Shown: positions 11,605 to 25,389, counted from the first letter of the stretch. The stretch is DNA of 64,000 bases from Populus alba (GCF_005239225.2 NC_133288.1:7645035-7709034), one strand, 5' to 3'. Notes: generated from the sequence alone by a model not told the origin. Translations and numbers: made by a program.

Positions 11605-14600
11605 CTCATAAAATTCATATCAAAACAAATCTTTAAGCCGAACCCCAATTGAATGCAATATCAAATTACCAATTTGAGAAAGAAATTCAATGAAAAAATT
11701 AGAAAATAATTTAAAAAATTAAAATTGATGCACTGTTGCAACCCAAAATGCGCCGAGTCTTGGCACACAATGGATCGATTGCATAGTAAATTTTGCGCAC
11801 CTCTTAGATTTCTTCTTAATTTAATTCAATGCTTCTTTCCATTCAAATAAAATTAAAAATAGTTATTACAATGAGTCGCACTTTATAACGTCTGATTTTT
11901 TCCCCCAGAAGTAGCCAATCATTCCTCTGCGATAACATGTGATTCCCCCCCCCCCCGGCAGCCCCAAAGATTCTGAGCTATATAATAGAAAATACATAAC
12001 AATATAGGCAATAATGATCATTAAATTTGAACCAAATTAATAAATGATAGAAAATAACGGTTACGTACAGAAATGATAAGCCAAGCCATTATTTGAAAAA
12101 GAAAAACCCCAAATTCTGTTGTGCCAAATTAATAAATGAGATGAAAGGACCATTTACCTAAACTTTTGTGAAGTCATGTGTTTTATTCAATCTTATTTTA
12201 TTAAGGCAATTAAAGAGCAATTCATGCGTACACCTAACGTTCACTAAATGCCAGTTGAATTATGATAGTCTCGATTGTCTTTAAAGTTGCTTACCTACCA
12301 TGAACATTAATTTGGGGTAAATACAAACATTGCGATTTCTCTCCTTTCTCTTAGCCATTGGTGTGACATCTTACCTATCATGTACCATACAAATTATTTT
12401 ATTTCATAATTACTTATTACTACTTAATTAGCGATCTACTTAAAAACAAGAATAAAAGAATTTCAGAATCAATTGGAATTCTGTTTTTTGTAACCCTAAC
12501 ACAACATAACCAAAATTTTCTATATAGGTAGGTGTTGTGTGGACTCGTGATAAGGATGGTGTTCGAAGACCCAACATCAAGATTTTTGTTTTTCAAGGGG
12601 TTGGTGATTAATTAAGAGAAGAAATGGAGGTTGACTTCTAGTAAGAGATTAAACTAGAAATGCTACGAAGAACTATATAGTAAAATAAAGCATAGAAATA
12701 ATTAATTTCCATATTGCATGTATGGTCATGACTTGTTAACTACGAGAGTGAGAATTATCCTTGGAAAAAATATGAAAAAGAGTGTGCGAAAATTGAATGC
12801 TTAGAATTTAATGCTTGATGTGATGTCCAACTAACTAAGTTAACAAACCCAATTCATATACGTCAAAGCGAACCATTTTCTCTTCTTCTTCCTTTCCTCT
12901 CCATCCTTGAAAAATACTTGAAAGCATAAAGAGGGACTAAAGAATTTTCTGTTCAATATTTTTTAAAAAACATATTTAGTGGATATATTTACAGTTATAT
13001 TTATTTTTTGAGTTAAAACTTTATTAAAATTTATTATTTAATATAAATTATTTAAAAAAATTAAAAATTACAAGTGAATGGAAATTTGATCTTAAATAAT
13101 TATTAGTTGATATATTTTGAAGAAACTCAAAATCATTCAAAACTCTATACACATTGGAAAAAAAAATGATTTTTATATTGTTTATATAGTTGATTGGTAC
13201 ATAATTAAAATTTAATACAAATAACACCTAAATTTTTAGAGATTAGAGGACCTAAACAAATTAGGTTGAGGACTAAAGCCTATGTATATAGCTCGGCTCA
13301 TACTCAGGTTTTGGGTTGGTTCTCAACTTGGGTTTGAGTTTTTTATATAATATTTTTTTTAACTACAAATAATTTATTGTTTATCAAGTTATTTTGGGCT
13401 TAGATTTATAATTCTTTTATCCTTGAAGAAGTTTCTTTTATTAGCCCAATAGTTTGTTTAGCCAATAAATAATGAAGAGTATGATAAGTTAATCTTCTTC
13501 TTTTAAACTTCAACAATTTTTTCAGTTAAAAAAACATCATATTTAAAGCCAAAATTATCAAGTATAATATTGTTTTATAGTAGGTAATTAAGACCGACAA
13601 TGAAAAAAAATTATTCTAGTAATTATCATATTTAATTTCATACCAATTTTATTTTCAAAATCCACTATAAAAGGGGGCTGAAAGAAGAGTGTTCTAAACA
13701 AATTTTTTTGACACTCTTTTTCACCTAGATTTTCAGCGTAACCTCTTTATTTTAAGGTTTTTTTTTCTTCTTAGTTTCTACTCATTTTCTAGACCTTATA
13801 TTCAGTAGAGATATTTGAATCAAATTTCTTAAGCTTGTTAACTTAGTTTAAAAATGCATCGAAATAAGATGGCAGTGTTAGAATCTTGAAAGATTTATTG
13901 CACACATCTTGTTTACATTAAGTGATGAATAATAAAGTTTTAAAAACTATCATAATCAATTTTTGACCTTGTATTAAAAAATTAATAAAAATAAATAAAT
14001 AAAAATTAGGAAGTAAAACGACAAAGAACAAAAAATAAGGACGAAAATAAATAACAAGAGTAGGGTCCCTCTACAAAACAATTTTGAGATAAAGAGATAA
14101 AGAGATAAAAGAATAGATAGATAAAAAGATAATATATAAAGAGGTGAATGATTAAAATGAGTGGAAATATAAGTAGAGAAGGCCTGTAAATAGACCTAGC
14201 AATCAAGAGAAGAATTACATGGAAGAATACACAAAGAGACATGCAAAGAAAAGAAATAAAGAGAGAAATCAGAGTAGAAAAACTAACGAAAAAAAAAAAA
14301 AAAAAAAAGAATGCCCATCTTATTCTTTTTCTTCTATCCTTTCACCAAACTATCATCGACCATTTGCTCATCTCTCCATACTACCTCTGCCAATTAAACT
14401 AGAAATAGAACCCAAAAGCTCCATGCCTTTTCTCCTTCATGATCACGCCACTATCCAACAAGTTTTCTTTTATTATTGTTCAGACCAAAAACATAGATCA
14501 AAGTTGATCTCCTCTACTTGCTGTAATAAACCCACAATCATAGATATCTAGCAGACATTACACTTAAAAGTCAAAGTTTTACCCCTTAAAATTTCTGTAT

Positions 14601-16376
14601 TTTTTAGTTGAGAAACATCAAATATCCATCGAAATCCTAACCAAATCGAGTCACAAATCCACTTGAAATCAACTCTACAAAAAACTAGAAATCAGAGATA
14701 CAATTACCACTTAAGAACCTGTTGTTTTCTATGTAGATTTTTAGGATCCAAATAAATATGTAAACACCACACGCCACCTTTTTTGCTCAATTCCAAACTG
14801 CCAATACGTGAAAGACATGCACCAACACCTCTCTACCTCGGTCAAACACGTTTCATTCAGCTTCAGTAACCCTAAAAGTTCATTTGGAGTCTCAAAATAA
14901 ATATTGTAAGCATGAGAATTTAAATTGATTTTGGTCCACATCATTGTTTGAAAACCTTAAAGGTATGAAGTCACTAAGGATTCGATTTAGAAGGATCGGA
15001 TGATCATGATGTGGATTTTTTATTTCCATGTTTAATGATTTTTGTGGTTGTTTGATTTTATTGCGTGTTTGTATTTTAGGAGTATACAATTTTTAATCTC
15101 CAATTGTCAATGGATATATATAAAAAAGTTTAATCTTCAATTTTTAATCTCCAGTTTTTAACATGTCATTCAATTGGATGTTGGAATTTTGTTATTTTCA
15201 TATAATAAAAAAATAAAAAATTTCTTGATTTGCTTTGTGTTATTTGTGTTCAACCTACGGGTAGTATAATATTTAAATCGGTTCTTGTTCTTTGAAAGTT
15301 GAAAAAAAAAACCAATATGTTTTTTAAAACTATACATATGTATATATTCTATTTTTATGAAATGTGAATTTTTTTTTTGAGTTGAAGGGTGTCTTTAGAA
15401 AATATATTTTTTGGAATGGTGCCTTTGGAAAACACCCTTTTGATTGTGAGGTCGTAGCTCTGTTGTTATTTTCTTTTTCTTTTATAGGTGTACGCAAGTC
15501 TTAAGTTATATTTGTTATTTATAAAATATGTAATTAGATTTATAATTATATCAAATAATGTCAATTTTAAAACCCAAATCAATACACTACATGAGAAATA
15601 AAGTTACTGCACTATAAAATAAAATCCATATATAAAGTTAAATGATTTTTCAAGCATAAATCATGAAATAAGAGCTTGTTTGACGCATGAGATTTTTTGT
15701 ACCGTTAGACTAAAGATGCAAAATTGTTTAGTAATAAATTGCTGTTTTGTGTTGTTAGTAAAATTAGTTAACTATTTACTTAACTCTTTGAATTAAAATT
15801 ACAGTAAAGAATATAATTTAAATTAAATATTTTTTTCAGAAAAGTAAATGAATTGCTTAATTTTTTTTTATAAAAAACATAAATTTTATAATAAATAAAA
15901 TAAAAAAGAAACATGAATTAAAAAAAATTTACTTTTTGAAACTTTTAATTATTTTAGTTTTTTTAAAAAAAGTTAGAGATCAGACAAGCTCTAAATAGTA
16001 TTAACTTGCTAACCAAGTTTCACATTATTAAATTGATCGTTTTACTTTTTATATCATATATTCATACTTTATTTTCATCATTCTCTTAAAAAAAAAAATT
16101 TATTTTAAAAAAAAAACAATTTAACTAGACAATTAAATAAAAAATAGTTTTACTAAAAAACAAAGTTATTAAATCCTATATCATACATGAAAAATTTATG
16201 TCAAGACAATTCCTAGATAATTTAATGTAAAACTCAAGATAGATAAAAAATTAAAATAATATTTTTTTAATATATTTTTAAATAAAATATATTTTGAAAA
16301 ACAAGGATTATCTGAATTTCAAACACTATTGACATAATCTCCCATAATTTGAGTTGAGACCCGTGAAACTCACTTT
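11605..16376. other. Gene-poor intergenic sequence
   Basis: No convincing gene. There is a 14-base C run at about 11,944. A TATA-like CTATAAAAG lies at 13,665-13,673, followed by a G-rich stretch and then T-rich sequence; it could be the promoter of an undefined solo LTR, but no ends were found. Purine-rich open frames near 14,006-14,551 are low complexity. The rest is AT-rich and featureless. Confidence 0.5.
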
Positions 16377-16548
16377 TGGGCCTATTTGAGATTCATTTCT
16401 TGGGCAATGGTAGTGCTATACAAGTAATTTATTCGGGCTTACGGTTTCTTGGAATAACCTGGCCATAAAGCCCACATTAAATTCACCACTTCCATGGCTC
16501 CGTCTTTCCCAGTCTTCTTTAACTAACTCAAATACTCTTAAACCCTAA
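16377..16548 (+). promoter_or_regulatory. NOC3 promoter with site II and telo-box motifs
   Basis: TGGGCC at 16,377-16,382 and AGCCCA (inverse TGGGCT) at 16,469-16,474 are site II motifs. AAACCCTAA, a telo-box, lies at 16,540-16,548, about 80 bases before the start codon. Site II plus telo-box is the known promoter module of plant ribosomal-protein and ribosome-biogenesis genes and is linked to expression in dividing cells. It fits the gene downstream. Binding factors (TCP, Pur-alpha) are inferred from the family, not seen. Confidence 0.65.
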
Positions 16549-16626
16549 ACCCCACATTCTTTCTTCATTTTACTTGCTTTCTCAAGTCTCCACCAACCCA
16601 AACGGTGCCGTTTCTCTGCTAAAACA

Positions 16627-19600
16627 ATGGGAAAGAAGAACAAGCAGAAAATAATTCTCCCACCGGAACTCCCTCCGGAAGTACCAGACGATGAAATCGA
16701 AGTCTCCGACGAGGACTTACAATTCGTCAACGAGAATCTAGATTACGCCGGCTTCGTTTCTGGCCTAGACACCACTTCCATCACCAAGTAATTAATCGAT
16801 TAATCTCTTCTTCTTATTATTATTGTTATTTTAATTTAGTTTTCTAAATAGTAACTGATTTTGGCAAGGCATGTGACGCGCGTGGCGGATTTGAAAGAAG
16901 ATGCATTGGAAAGATTGTACGAGAGGCGGTTACAGAAGAAGAAATTGAAAGAGAAAGAAGAGGAGGAGAAGGAGAAGGAGAACAGAGTGGAAGTCGATCG
17001 TGTTGATGCGCTTCCGGTGAAGAGTTTGGACGGACAAGTTTATTACCGGACGCGTAATTAACTAATTTATTTATTGATATGAGAAGCTTCTTTTGTTATT
17101 ATATGTTTTTAATCTTGATGTTCTTGTTGCAGTGGCGGAGAAAAAAGGCGGAGATGGGGGGGAGGAGGATGATGGTGGCGGGGATAAGGGGATAGTGAGG
17201 TTGACAAAAACAGAGAGGAGGGCGAAATTGAAGAAGAGTAAGAAAGAGGCGAAGAAATTAGGGAAGCAAGTGGAGAATACTGAACAAGTGGAAGCAACGT
17301 CGCAGGCGGCTGTGCTGGTATCCCCCCCCCCCTCTCTATATATATAGTGTATTGCGGATTGCTGTATTACATGTAAATATTGATAATAAGCTAATGTATA
17401 ATCTTTCTGTGAAGTAAGCTTGTTTGTGGCTTTGTAAGTATTTGGTTTTTTCCATTTTATAGGTTGTTATGTTGTGATTGCTTGCGTAGAGTCTATGGTA
17501 TACATGTGTGCTTTATTTTATCACACGACATTTCATTATTTCTATTGAGAGCTAGAGGTTTTAGCTTTGATTTAGTAGAATACCTGTCTGACTATTAACA
17601 ATGTATCTTACACTGCGCATTCCTTCTTCCTGAACGTATTTACTCTCTAAAAGTAAAGTAATTGAATTACTGAAAGAAAGGAAACATACCCTTTTTTTTC
17701 CTGTAAGGAATCTCTTATGCAATTCTATGTAGAAGCTATTCTCCTAGTAAAACTTATATGTTCTTGGTCATCCTAAGAGGATTTGGTGTTTGTATTAGGA
17801 TCATGTTGGAACGGCAACCATTCTAGTCATAGATTATAATTGTCTAGTTAAATTGTTTGGAGCAGACTGGATTTCTTGTACTTATTATCTGTGTTTCATC
17901 TTGTAATATGTTCTGTGTTTTTTCTTAGGCTGAGGTGAAAGAAGATCTCACAGCTGAAGCAACATTTGAAACTAAGAAACGTAAACTTGCAGAGCTTGGA
18001 ATAGCTTTGCTGGCAGACCCAGAGTCCAATATAAAATCTCTGAAAGAGATGCTACAGTTTTGTCTTGATGATGATGATGCTATTATTAAACTTGGACTGC
18101 TATCCTTGTTGGCTGTTTTTAAAGATATTATTCCAGGGTAGGCCTGTGCTGTTTTCTTGTGGTTTATTGATTTATTAATAACATTTCTTTCCTAGCCTGC
18201 AAAACTAATGCAACTTCCAACTACTGTTGTGAACAGCTATCGGATTAGGCTTCCCACTGAAAAAGAGCTAGAAATGAAAGTTTCCAAGGAAGTTAAGAAG
18301 ATGCGATTCTATGAATCAACACTTTTATCTGTGTACAAGGTTTGTCCTGGACTCTTTCTTATAACTGCTTTTACAAAATTTGGGCCGGTTGACATTTCTT
18401 GCTTGAGCCTGAATATTTGTTGATTCACCATGATATACTCTGATTTGTTTTCTTAATGGTTCTGTTTGATACTCTTTAACAGGCATACTTGCAAAAGCTG
18501 GTACTGTTAGAAAAAAAGTCCAAGTTTCAGCATGTGGCTGTTCGCTGCATTTGTACTTTGCTTGAAGCTGTTCCACACTTCAACTTCCGGGAGAGCTTGT
18601 TAGCTGCTGTTGTAAAAAACATAGGCTCCCAAGATGATGTCATAAGGTTTCACAATGTTCTTATTTCTTTTATTATTGTATTGTCTGAATCTTCTCTCTA
18701 CTATAATGCGGGGCCACTAAAGTAATAAGATTTAAATTGCAAAGTTTGAAGCATGGATACAATTTTAAGATAGTGTAAAATCAAACACGTGCAGAAACAG
18801 AAGGCTGGTGTTTGCAGAGAATCACAGAAGAAGGGGAGCCTTGATTAAAGTGTTAATATAAAATTTTATGCATTCAGTAATTAATTGCTATTTTTTATCA
18901 CTATGTCCTTTACCAATGTGGTTGTCATTACCACTATGAAGACAATTACTATATTTTATGCTTTTTGCAGGAAGCTTTCTTGTTCTGCTATTAAGTCAAT
19001 TTTTGTCAATGAGGGAAAACATGGTGGTGCTGCTACTGTTGAGGCTGTTGAATTGATAGCTGATCATGTTAAGGCTCTCAATTGTCAATTGCATCCTGAC
19101 TCTGTTGAGGTATAAGATGATAGCTTTTCATAGTCGTTTTTGCATGATATGTGATCATGTTAAGGCTCACAATTTTACACTGATTTCTGATTCTGTTGAG
19201 GTGTAAGATGATGGCTTTTCTTAGTTGTTTTTGCATGATATGTAACTAGTAATGACCTAGCATTCCTCCACTAAATCATTTTACCAATGAAGTGTGTCCT
19301 TTCCCTGTCTGGACAATAAAATAATCGACTGAAGTGGTTCTGTTTCAGAAATAGGTTTTCTTTGATTTCATTAATCGGCTCTTTATTAGCTGGTATTTTG
19401 AACTGGATTTCAATTCATGTCAATTGATCATATGTAATTCTAAGTCCAGCATTTAGCTGGGTTGGGGGGGGGGGGGTTGGGGGCTATATAAGGGGATTGA
19501 GTAGCAATGCAAAAGAGTTTAATCATCATGTTTCACAATGTTTGACGTGGTTTTGAAGTTTGATGATTTTGTTTTCCATAGTTTGACCACGTTTTGAAAT

Positions 19601-22174
19601 AAAGTCCCTTCTCTTTGCATAATGGATTTTTTGGAGGAAAATATGAAGTGGGCATGATCCATGGAGAGTTACATTGGAAAATATAACAAGCTAGTTAACA
19701 CGTCCTAGGTGCTATTTCACACTTAATATTATGGATGTAATTTGATGGTGTGTAAAAGGACAATTTCCAGATACATTATTGACCATTGCCAGCAGCAAGC
19801 TTCCTGTTCCATTTGATCCAATCATTACCTAATCATTTCTATTGTCAATCCCTCTTAGGTATTCATGTCATTGTCATTTCATGAAGATCTTAGGAAGCCT
19901 GAAGAACCAGACAAAGAAAGCAAGGTTAAATATAAGAAAAATAGAAAGAGAAAGAATGTTGAGGAGCCAGGTCAACTGCAAGAAAGTGACAGAAAAAGAA
20001 GTAAGAAAGAATTGATGGCAAAGATGAGAGAAGAGGTATTGATTCATAAAAAACAGTGACTTGTTTCTTGTTTTGCATTAATAATGGCCAAGACATTCAC
20101 CCTTATATTGCTTTACACAGGTTACTGCAGATTATAAGTCTGCTGTTTTTACCCCAGATGTGAAGGAGCAGAGGAAGATGCAGTCAGATATGCTTTCCGC
20201 TGTATTTGAAACATATTTCCGCATCTTGAAGCATGTCATGCAGTCAACCGCAGCTAGGTTGATTCTTTGACATAAAATAGCTTTTAAGTGGGGGATTGGA
20301 TTACTCTATGACATCATTACATATACCGATTATTTCTTTCTTTCTTTTTCTTTTTTTCTTTTTAATTTGCAACTTAAAAGGTTGACAAGTGCAACTCGCT
20401 TAAATGATGGCAATGGCATTGTTTCTAACACTATTTTTAGTACTTAACTTTGATTGATTTTCATGTGAAACTTCTTCCTCACGTTTTATTTATTTCATTA
20501 TTCCCAGTTCTCAAGCAAATGGTACTTCAGTTGCTGGTGAATCTGGCGCCCACCCGCTGCTTGCTCCATGTCTGAATGGACTAGGAAAGTTCACTCATTT
20601 CATTGACCTAGATTACATCGGAGACCTTATGAACTATCTGAAAAAGCTTGCTGCTGGTGGTAGTAGCCCTGACAATTCATCTGAGAAATGTGCAAAGGGT
20701 CTGACTGTATCTGAACGCCTCCAGTGCTGCATTGTCGCCTTTAAAGTGATGAGGAGCAATCTTGATGCCCTGAATGTGGATTTACAGGGATTCTTTGTGC
20801 AGTTGTACAACCTCATACTTGAGTACCGTCCTGGAAGGTTTGTATTGTGCATACTGGATAGCAAAACGTTGTTGTGGAAATTATATGCTATCGCAGTTTC
20901 TTTGAGAGCATTAATAAAGTATGTCTTGCATGCTTGGGTACAAATGCTTGGTCATAGAACTATGATTTACCAACTTATTCAGTTGATGATCAGTCTAAGA
21001 AATGGCCTTGAGAGATATAAGAACATCTTACTACTTTCATTAGCTTTGATTATTATGTTATTTTGGCCTGTGCTTTTCTGGTTATCTGCATGCGTTTTGA
21101 GTGGGGATATGAGACTTCATGCATGTATTCAAATTGTGTGATAGTGACAATAGATTTTATTTTTTTTATATGCTCATGCATCAGTATCTTTAGCTTCCTC
21201 ATTCTGTTTGTAATCTATTTTGCAGAGATCAGGGTGAAGTGCTAGTGGAAGCTTTGAAGATTATGCTTTTTGAAGACCGACAGCATGACATGCAAAAGGC
21301 AGCTGCATTTGTAAAACGATTGGCCACATTTTCATTATGCTTTGGATCAGCGGAATCCATGGCGGGTATGCTATTATTTGACAACTAAAGAACTTGTCGC
21401 TAAAATAGTTTCCCCTGATTTTGTTTCTCATTTGTTTACCTGTATTTGCAATTTTTGAAGCTTTGGTGACTTTAAAGCAACTTCTTCAGAAAAATGTCAA
21501 ATGCCGGAATCTCTTGGAAAATGATGCAGGAGGTGGCTCTGTTTCTGGCTCCATTGCAGTAAGTTTTCTTTCTATTTCTGGTCAACAATACACGAGTTTC
21601 TAATTTAATTGTGCTCTTTTTCCCCAGCTTCATTTCAATAGTAACCCCCCCTCCCCCTCCCCCCCTGCAGAAGTATCAGCCATATGCAACAGATCCTAAT
21701 TTAAGTGGGGCGCTTGCTTCCGTTCTCTGGGAACTCAACCTTCTGTGCAAGCATTATCAGCCAGCCATTTCAACAATTGCTTCAAGCATCTCAACCATGA
21801 GCACGTCTCATAACCAAGTTTATCTCGCCTCCACATCTCCTCAACAAGCCTTTAGGGATTTGTCACTTGAACAAGAGTCATTCAACCCAAAATCCGATTT
21901 GAGAAAATCAAATAACAAGAGGAAAAGAGGGAGTGGGCCTTCCAGATTGGCTAGCATAGAAGAAAATGTGAACAGCACAGGTTCACTCGACGAAGATGAG
22001 TTGAGAAAGAAACTTTCTGATCATTTCAGTCTTCTTCGTGACTTCAAGGAGAGTGAGAAATTGAGGACTGAATTAGATCGGACAACGTCAGCCTTGCAGT
22101 TGTTTGAAGAATATAAGAAGCAAAAGAAAAAAACCGCTAGACGAGGAATCAAGATTGGAGGGAAGGGAGTTTGA
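16627..22174 (+). CDS. NOC3: Nucleolar complex protein 3 homologue (NOC3)
   Basis: Thirteen exons: 16627-16787, 16869-17053, 17133-17317, 17929-18137, 18237-18339, 18483-18646, 18971-19109, 19859-20035, 20121-20257, 20508-20837, 21226-21365, 21461-21558 and 21671-22174. They total 2,532 nt, or 843 residues, close to my memory of plant homologues. The start MGKKNKQK is basic. Lysine/glutamate-rich segments occupy residues ~60-170, followed by the NOC3 domain (with PGYRIRLPTEKE around 245) and a C-terminal CBF/Mak21-type domain (roughly 570-740, including LLCKHYQP). The tail is basic (KKQKKKTARRG). In yeast, Noc3p pairs with Noc2p on pre-60S particles in the nucleolus/nucleoplasm and also assists pre-replication complexes. 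Homopolymer C or G runs lie in introns 3, 7 and 12. The exon 5 start was chosen at 18,237 over an earlier AG because it keeps frame and the family motif. Confidence 0.93.
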
Positions 22175-22767
22175 TATCTTAATGGAAGTGTCTAGCACGG
22201 CATGGCAATTGACATCGTTCTTGTTTCATTTGCAAAGAAGAAGAAAACATATATATTATTTCCTTTTCCCGCTTTCACTCCACTATCTAATACTTTTAAG
22301 ATTTAATTGTAGAATACTATAGAAAACATTTGCTTAGAAAAGTGAGATTTATTCTTCCAGAATCAAAACCCTAATCTTATGAACAGAAATGGGTTCTCGA
22401 GCAACTTGAAATCCCAAAACCTAGGCGTTGAGCTCGGAGCTGGTTGGGTTTATAAATGAAATGTCCAATTTTATCTCCTATGCAGGTAGAGAATTTTTAT
22501 AGGCTTGCATGGGCGATGGAAATCCACATGTCCAGTATCACATCCTTGCGTCGGCTTTTCAATCTTCGCTAGATCAACTCAACTATTGAAGTAGAATTAG
22601 CAAGAAATAAAAGTTAAATTTGATGAAAGAAATAAATAGAAAGATCGATAAGACAATATTGAAGAACCAAAACAAGAAAAATAACCAACAGCGCATGGGC
22701 GACTGCAACAGGAGATTATCCAACGAAACAAGCACAAGAGATACAACAAGATAGATGTATACATTAT
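22175..22767. other. Convergent intergenic gap between NOC3 and AKR
   Basis: 593 bp shared by the 3' ends of two converging genes. No open frame or repeat of note. It must hold both 3' UTRs and polyadenylation sites, so the transcripts may lie close together or overlap. Confidence 0.5.
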
Positions 22768-24168
22768 TTAAATCTCTCCATCCCAAAACTCCACAACCGA
22801 TTTGTAAGGGCCTTTCTCGGAGACGAATTCAGCTGCCACGTATGCTCTTTGTTGCGGGATTTGACTTATCCTTTTCAAATCTTCTTGGCTCAATTTCCAG
22901 TCAAATATGTCCAGGTTTTGTTTAATCCTCTCTTTGTTGAAGCTCTTCACAAGCACGCTCACACCTTGTTCATGTACCCATCTAAGACAAATCTTCACAC
23001 ACGACCACCAGTTACGTTAGCTTCCGACACTACTTGCACGTATTCTTAGTCCAAACAATTACACGTGTAAGATGCTGAGTGACCCAAAGATAGTATTGAA
23101 AATATATACTTACTTTGGTGTGGTGAGATACTACTAGCTAGTAAAGACACTCACATGCGGATATGTATGTATGTATATGTATGTTTGTATACCTGGGCCA
23201 TACTTTTTCCTCTAGCAGCAGCAATCTCTTTCAGCACTTGGCACTCCATGACGTTGTTGGTGCCCCATAACATTCCTTTCGCTCCCAGCGGAGAGTAAGC
23301 GGTAACGTGAATACCTTTTTCCTCACAGAACTCTCTTATCTTCTTTTGCTGCCAAAGAGGGCTTATCTCCACCTTGTAAAATAAAATCATATATCAATAT
23401 TTCAAGGTTAAATGGCAGCTGAAAAGAAGAAGAAGAAGAAGAAGAATAAAAGTGAATTTGAGGATGAGATTAATAAATAGCTCACTTGATTGACTGCAGG
23501 AGGAATCTTTGCCGTGGCAAGCAAGTTCTCGAGCTTCTTGCATGAAAAATTGCTCACACCAATGGATTTTGCCAGGCCAAGCTTATGACACTCCTCCATA
23601 GCTTCCCACACAGACCGGAAATCCATTGGAAGAAGGTCCTTCTCCTTCACTGGAAGCACATATTCTCCTGGCTTTGAGCTCACAGGCCAGTGAATTAGAT
23701 ACAGATCTAGATATTCTAGCTGAAGATTCCTGCAAGAATATATATCACACCAACGATGGAGAAATTTGTAAAACAAGAAAAAAATGAAGAAGAAGATTTT
23801 CAAAATACATGAGAAATCAAGAAAAAACAGGCTAGCTGCTGTAATTACTCGAGTGTCTTTTGTAACGCAGGGAGCACAAGATCTTTGTGTCCATCGCTAC
23901 ACCAAAGCTTGGAAGTGATAAAGAGCTCATCTCGAGACTTGATTAAACCTAATCTTAAAGCATCTGATATTGCTTCACCTAGAGGTACTTCAGACTGGTA
24001 AAGAGAAGCTGAATCAAAGTGCCGGTAACCAAGTTCTATTGCATGGAGAATGGATTCTTTCATGGTTTCAATGGAAGCACCAAAGGGATACTCGGCAGTT
24101 CCATAACCTAAAAGAGGTATGGTTCTATCGGTTGAACGGAGGGTGGATGTTGGAATATTAGATCCCAT
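22768..24168 (-). CDS. NADPH-dependent aldo-keto reductase (AKR4-type)
   Basis: Four exons in coding order: 24168-23849, 23729-23486, 23372-23193 and 22992-22768. They total 969 nt, or 322 residues, the normal AKR length. The catalytic tetrad is complete: D52 and Y57 in FDSASLY, K87 in ITSKLW, and H120 in LIHWP. The family signatures GVSNF and LRWV.EQG are present, and the nucleotide-contacting VKSFNKERI segment is intact. It resembles plant AKR4 enzymes annotated as chalcone reductase-like, methylecgonone reductase-like or codeinone reductase-like. Those names reflect similarity only; the real substrate (a carbonyl or ketone) cannot be read from sequence. A cytosolic soluble enzyme is expected. 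No frame break is seen. A TATGT-type microsatellite lies in intron 3 next to the donor. Confidence 0.92.
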
Positions 24169-24209
24169 TTTCTGTACAGATAGTCAAAAATATTGTACGC
24201 CCCATAACA

Positions 24210-24218
24210 TATTTATAG
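24210..24218 (-). promoter_or_regulatory. TATA box of the AKR gene
   Basis: CTATAAATA on the minus strand, about 42 bases before the ATG. The 5' UTR would therefore be very short (about 10-20 bases) if this box is used. Confidence 0.5.
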
Positions 24219-24835
24219 TGAAGAACTAGGTGCTATGGTTCTTACGCTGAACATCTCTTCCAACTATGCGGTGTGTTACGCTTTTAAATTTGATTGTTTT
24301 ACGTCAATAGTTATTAAATCCGGTTCACAATAGTGTATTTTTTTACTTTCACTTTTTCTTTCTCTCTCGTCCACATTTTGTTTTAAGAAAATATATTCAA
24401 ATAAATTGTAGTAATTTATTTAAGAATAATATCTTAATTCTCTTTTCGTTCTTTCCTCTAATAATTTACCTTTCGATTTGTTTATACGCCAAATATTTTT
24501 TAAAAGACTTTAGTTAACTATATATTAACATTTTGCAAATGCTCTTACCATGAAATTGGTACGTATTAGCTACCTTAGTATTAAATGATCTACAATGATA
24601 ATGGAGATCGGAGATCAAAGAAATTGTAAAATAAGAAACATCAACCACTTATTATATAGTTTAAGGTCTAAGAAAACTCAAATAAGAAATTAAATATTAA
24701 GATTATTTTTTTTATTTTGGCTTCATGCCTCTTTAGTCTAGGAGTTGTGCCACTGGAAAAAAATTAATGGGTGCATCTATAATCCAACTTGAAAGAGGAA
24801 TATATATTTTCTTTTCTTCTTTATTTTTCTTTTTT

Positions 24836-24905
24836 CAAATTCAATTTTTACTACGATTAATATAATATAACTCAATGTGGATGAGTTGACAGTACAACAA
24901 TAACA
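24836..24905 (-). repeat. Truncated copy of an LTR-like end, direct repeat of 25402-25477
   Basis: About 70 bases, including 'gattaatataatataactca' and 'atgtggatgagttga.agtac', recur with few changes at 25,402-25,477 in the same orientation. They end in 'acaataacatata' at both sites. This suggests a partial second copy of the retrotransposon fragment to the right, or a local duplication. Confidence 0.6.
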
Positions 24906-24914
24906 TATATATTG

Positions 24915-25111
24915 TTTTTTTTTTATTTTATTTACGTGGGTATCCGGGCTAGCTTGCGCGCACAACGACTAATCTCACGACTCACTGAACATCCTGCAAA
25001 CCCAGTGAACATGTAAGGCACCGCAGGGGTGACAGGCGTATACTCTGAGGCTTGAACCCAGGATGTAGAGGCAAGAAAACCCTTGCCACCGCTGGGCTAC
25101 AAGCCTCGGTG
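24915..25111 (-). mobile_element. tRNA-derived SINE with target-site duplications
   Basis: On the minus strand the 5' end carries a pol III box A (TAGCCCAGCGGTGG, complement of 25,087-25,100) and then box B (GGTTCAAGCC, around 25,049-25,058). The 197-bp unit ends in an A-rich tail (T-rich on plus, 24,915-24,932). Direct repeats TATATATTG at 24,906-24,914 and 25,112-25,120 (followed by T-runs on both sides) are target duplications. Salicaceae carry several SINE families of this kind; I cannot assign one. It is not a tRNA gene because no cloverleaf arms close. Confidence 0.85.
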
Positions 25112-25389
25112 TATATATTGTTTTTTAATTCTAAGAGAACATGATTTTATTTATAAGAATAAAAAGAAAGTGATATGTTCAATTGGGTGGAGACTATCCC
25201 CAATTATCATAAATCTTTTTTTTTTCTTTCTGTCTCTTTTTTTTTTTTTTTTCAAAAATATAAGTTTAAATAAACTATAATTATTTATTTGCTAATGAAA
25301 AAATCATTTTTTACTTATTTTTTTTCATTCTTCATTGTTAAGATACTAACATGCAAACCCGATAAGATAAAAAGCAAGAGATAGGATAA

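Noticed and set aside
14006..14551. 78- and 110-codon frames on opposite strands
   Set aside because: Both come from purine-rich/pyrimidine-rich low-complexity sequence that includes an 18-base A run. No domain.
25040..25111. tRNA gene (minus strand) suggested by box A and box B
   Set aside because: The acceptor and anticodon arms do not close. The unit continues into an A-rich tail with flanking direct repeats, so it is a SINE.
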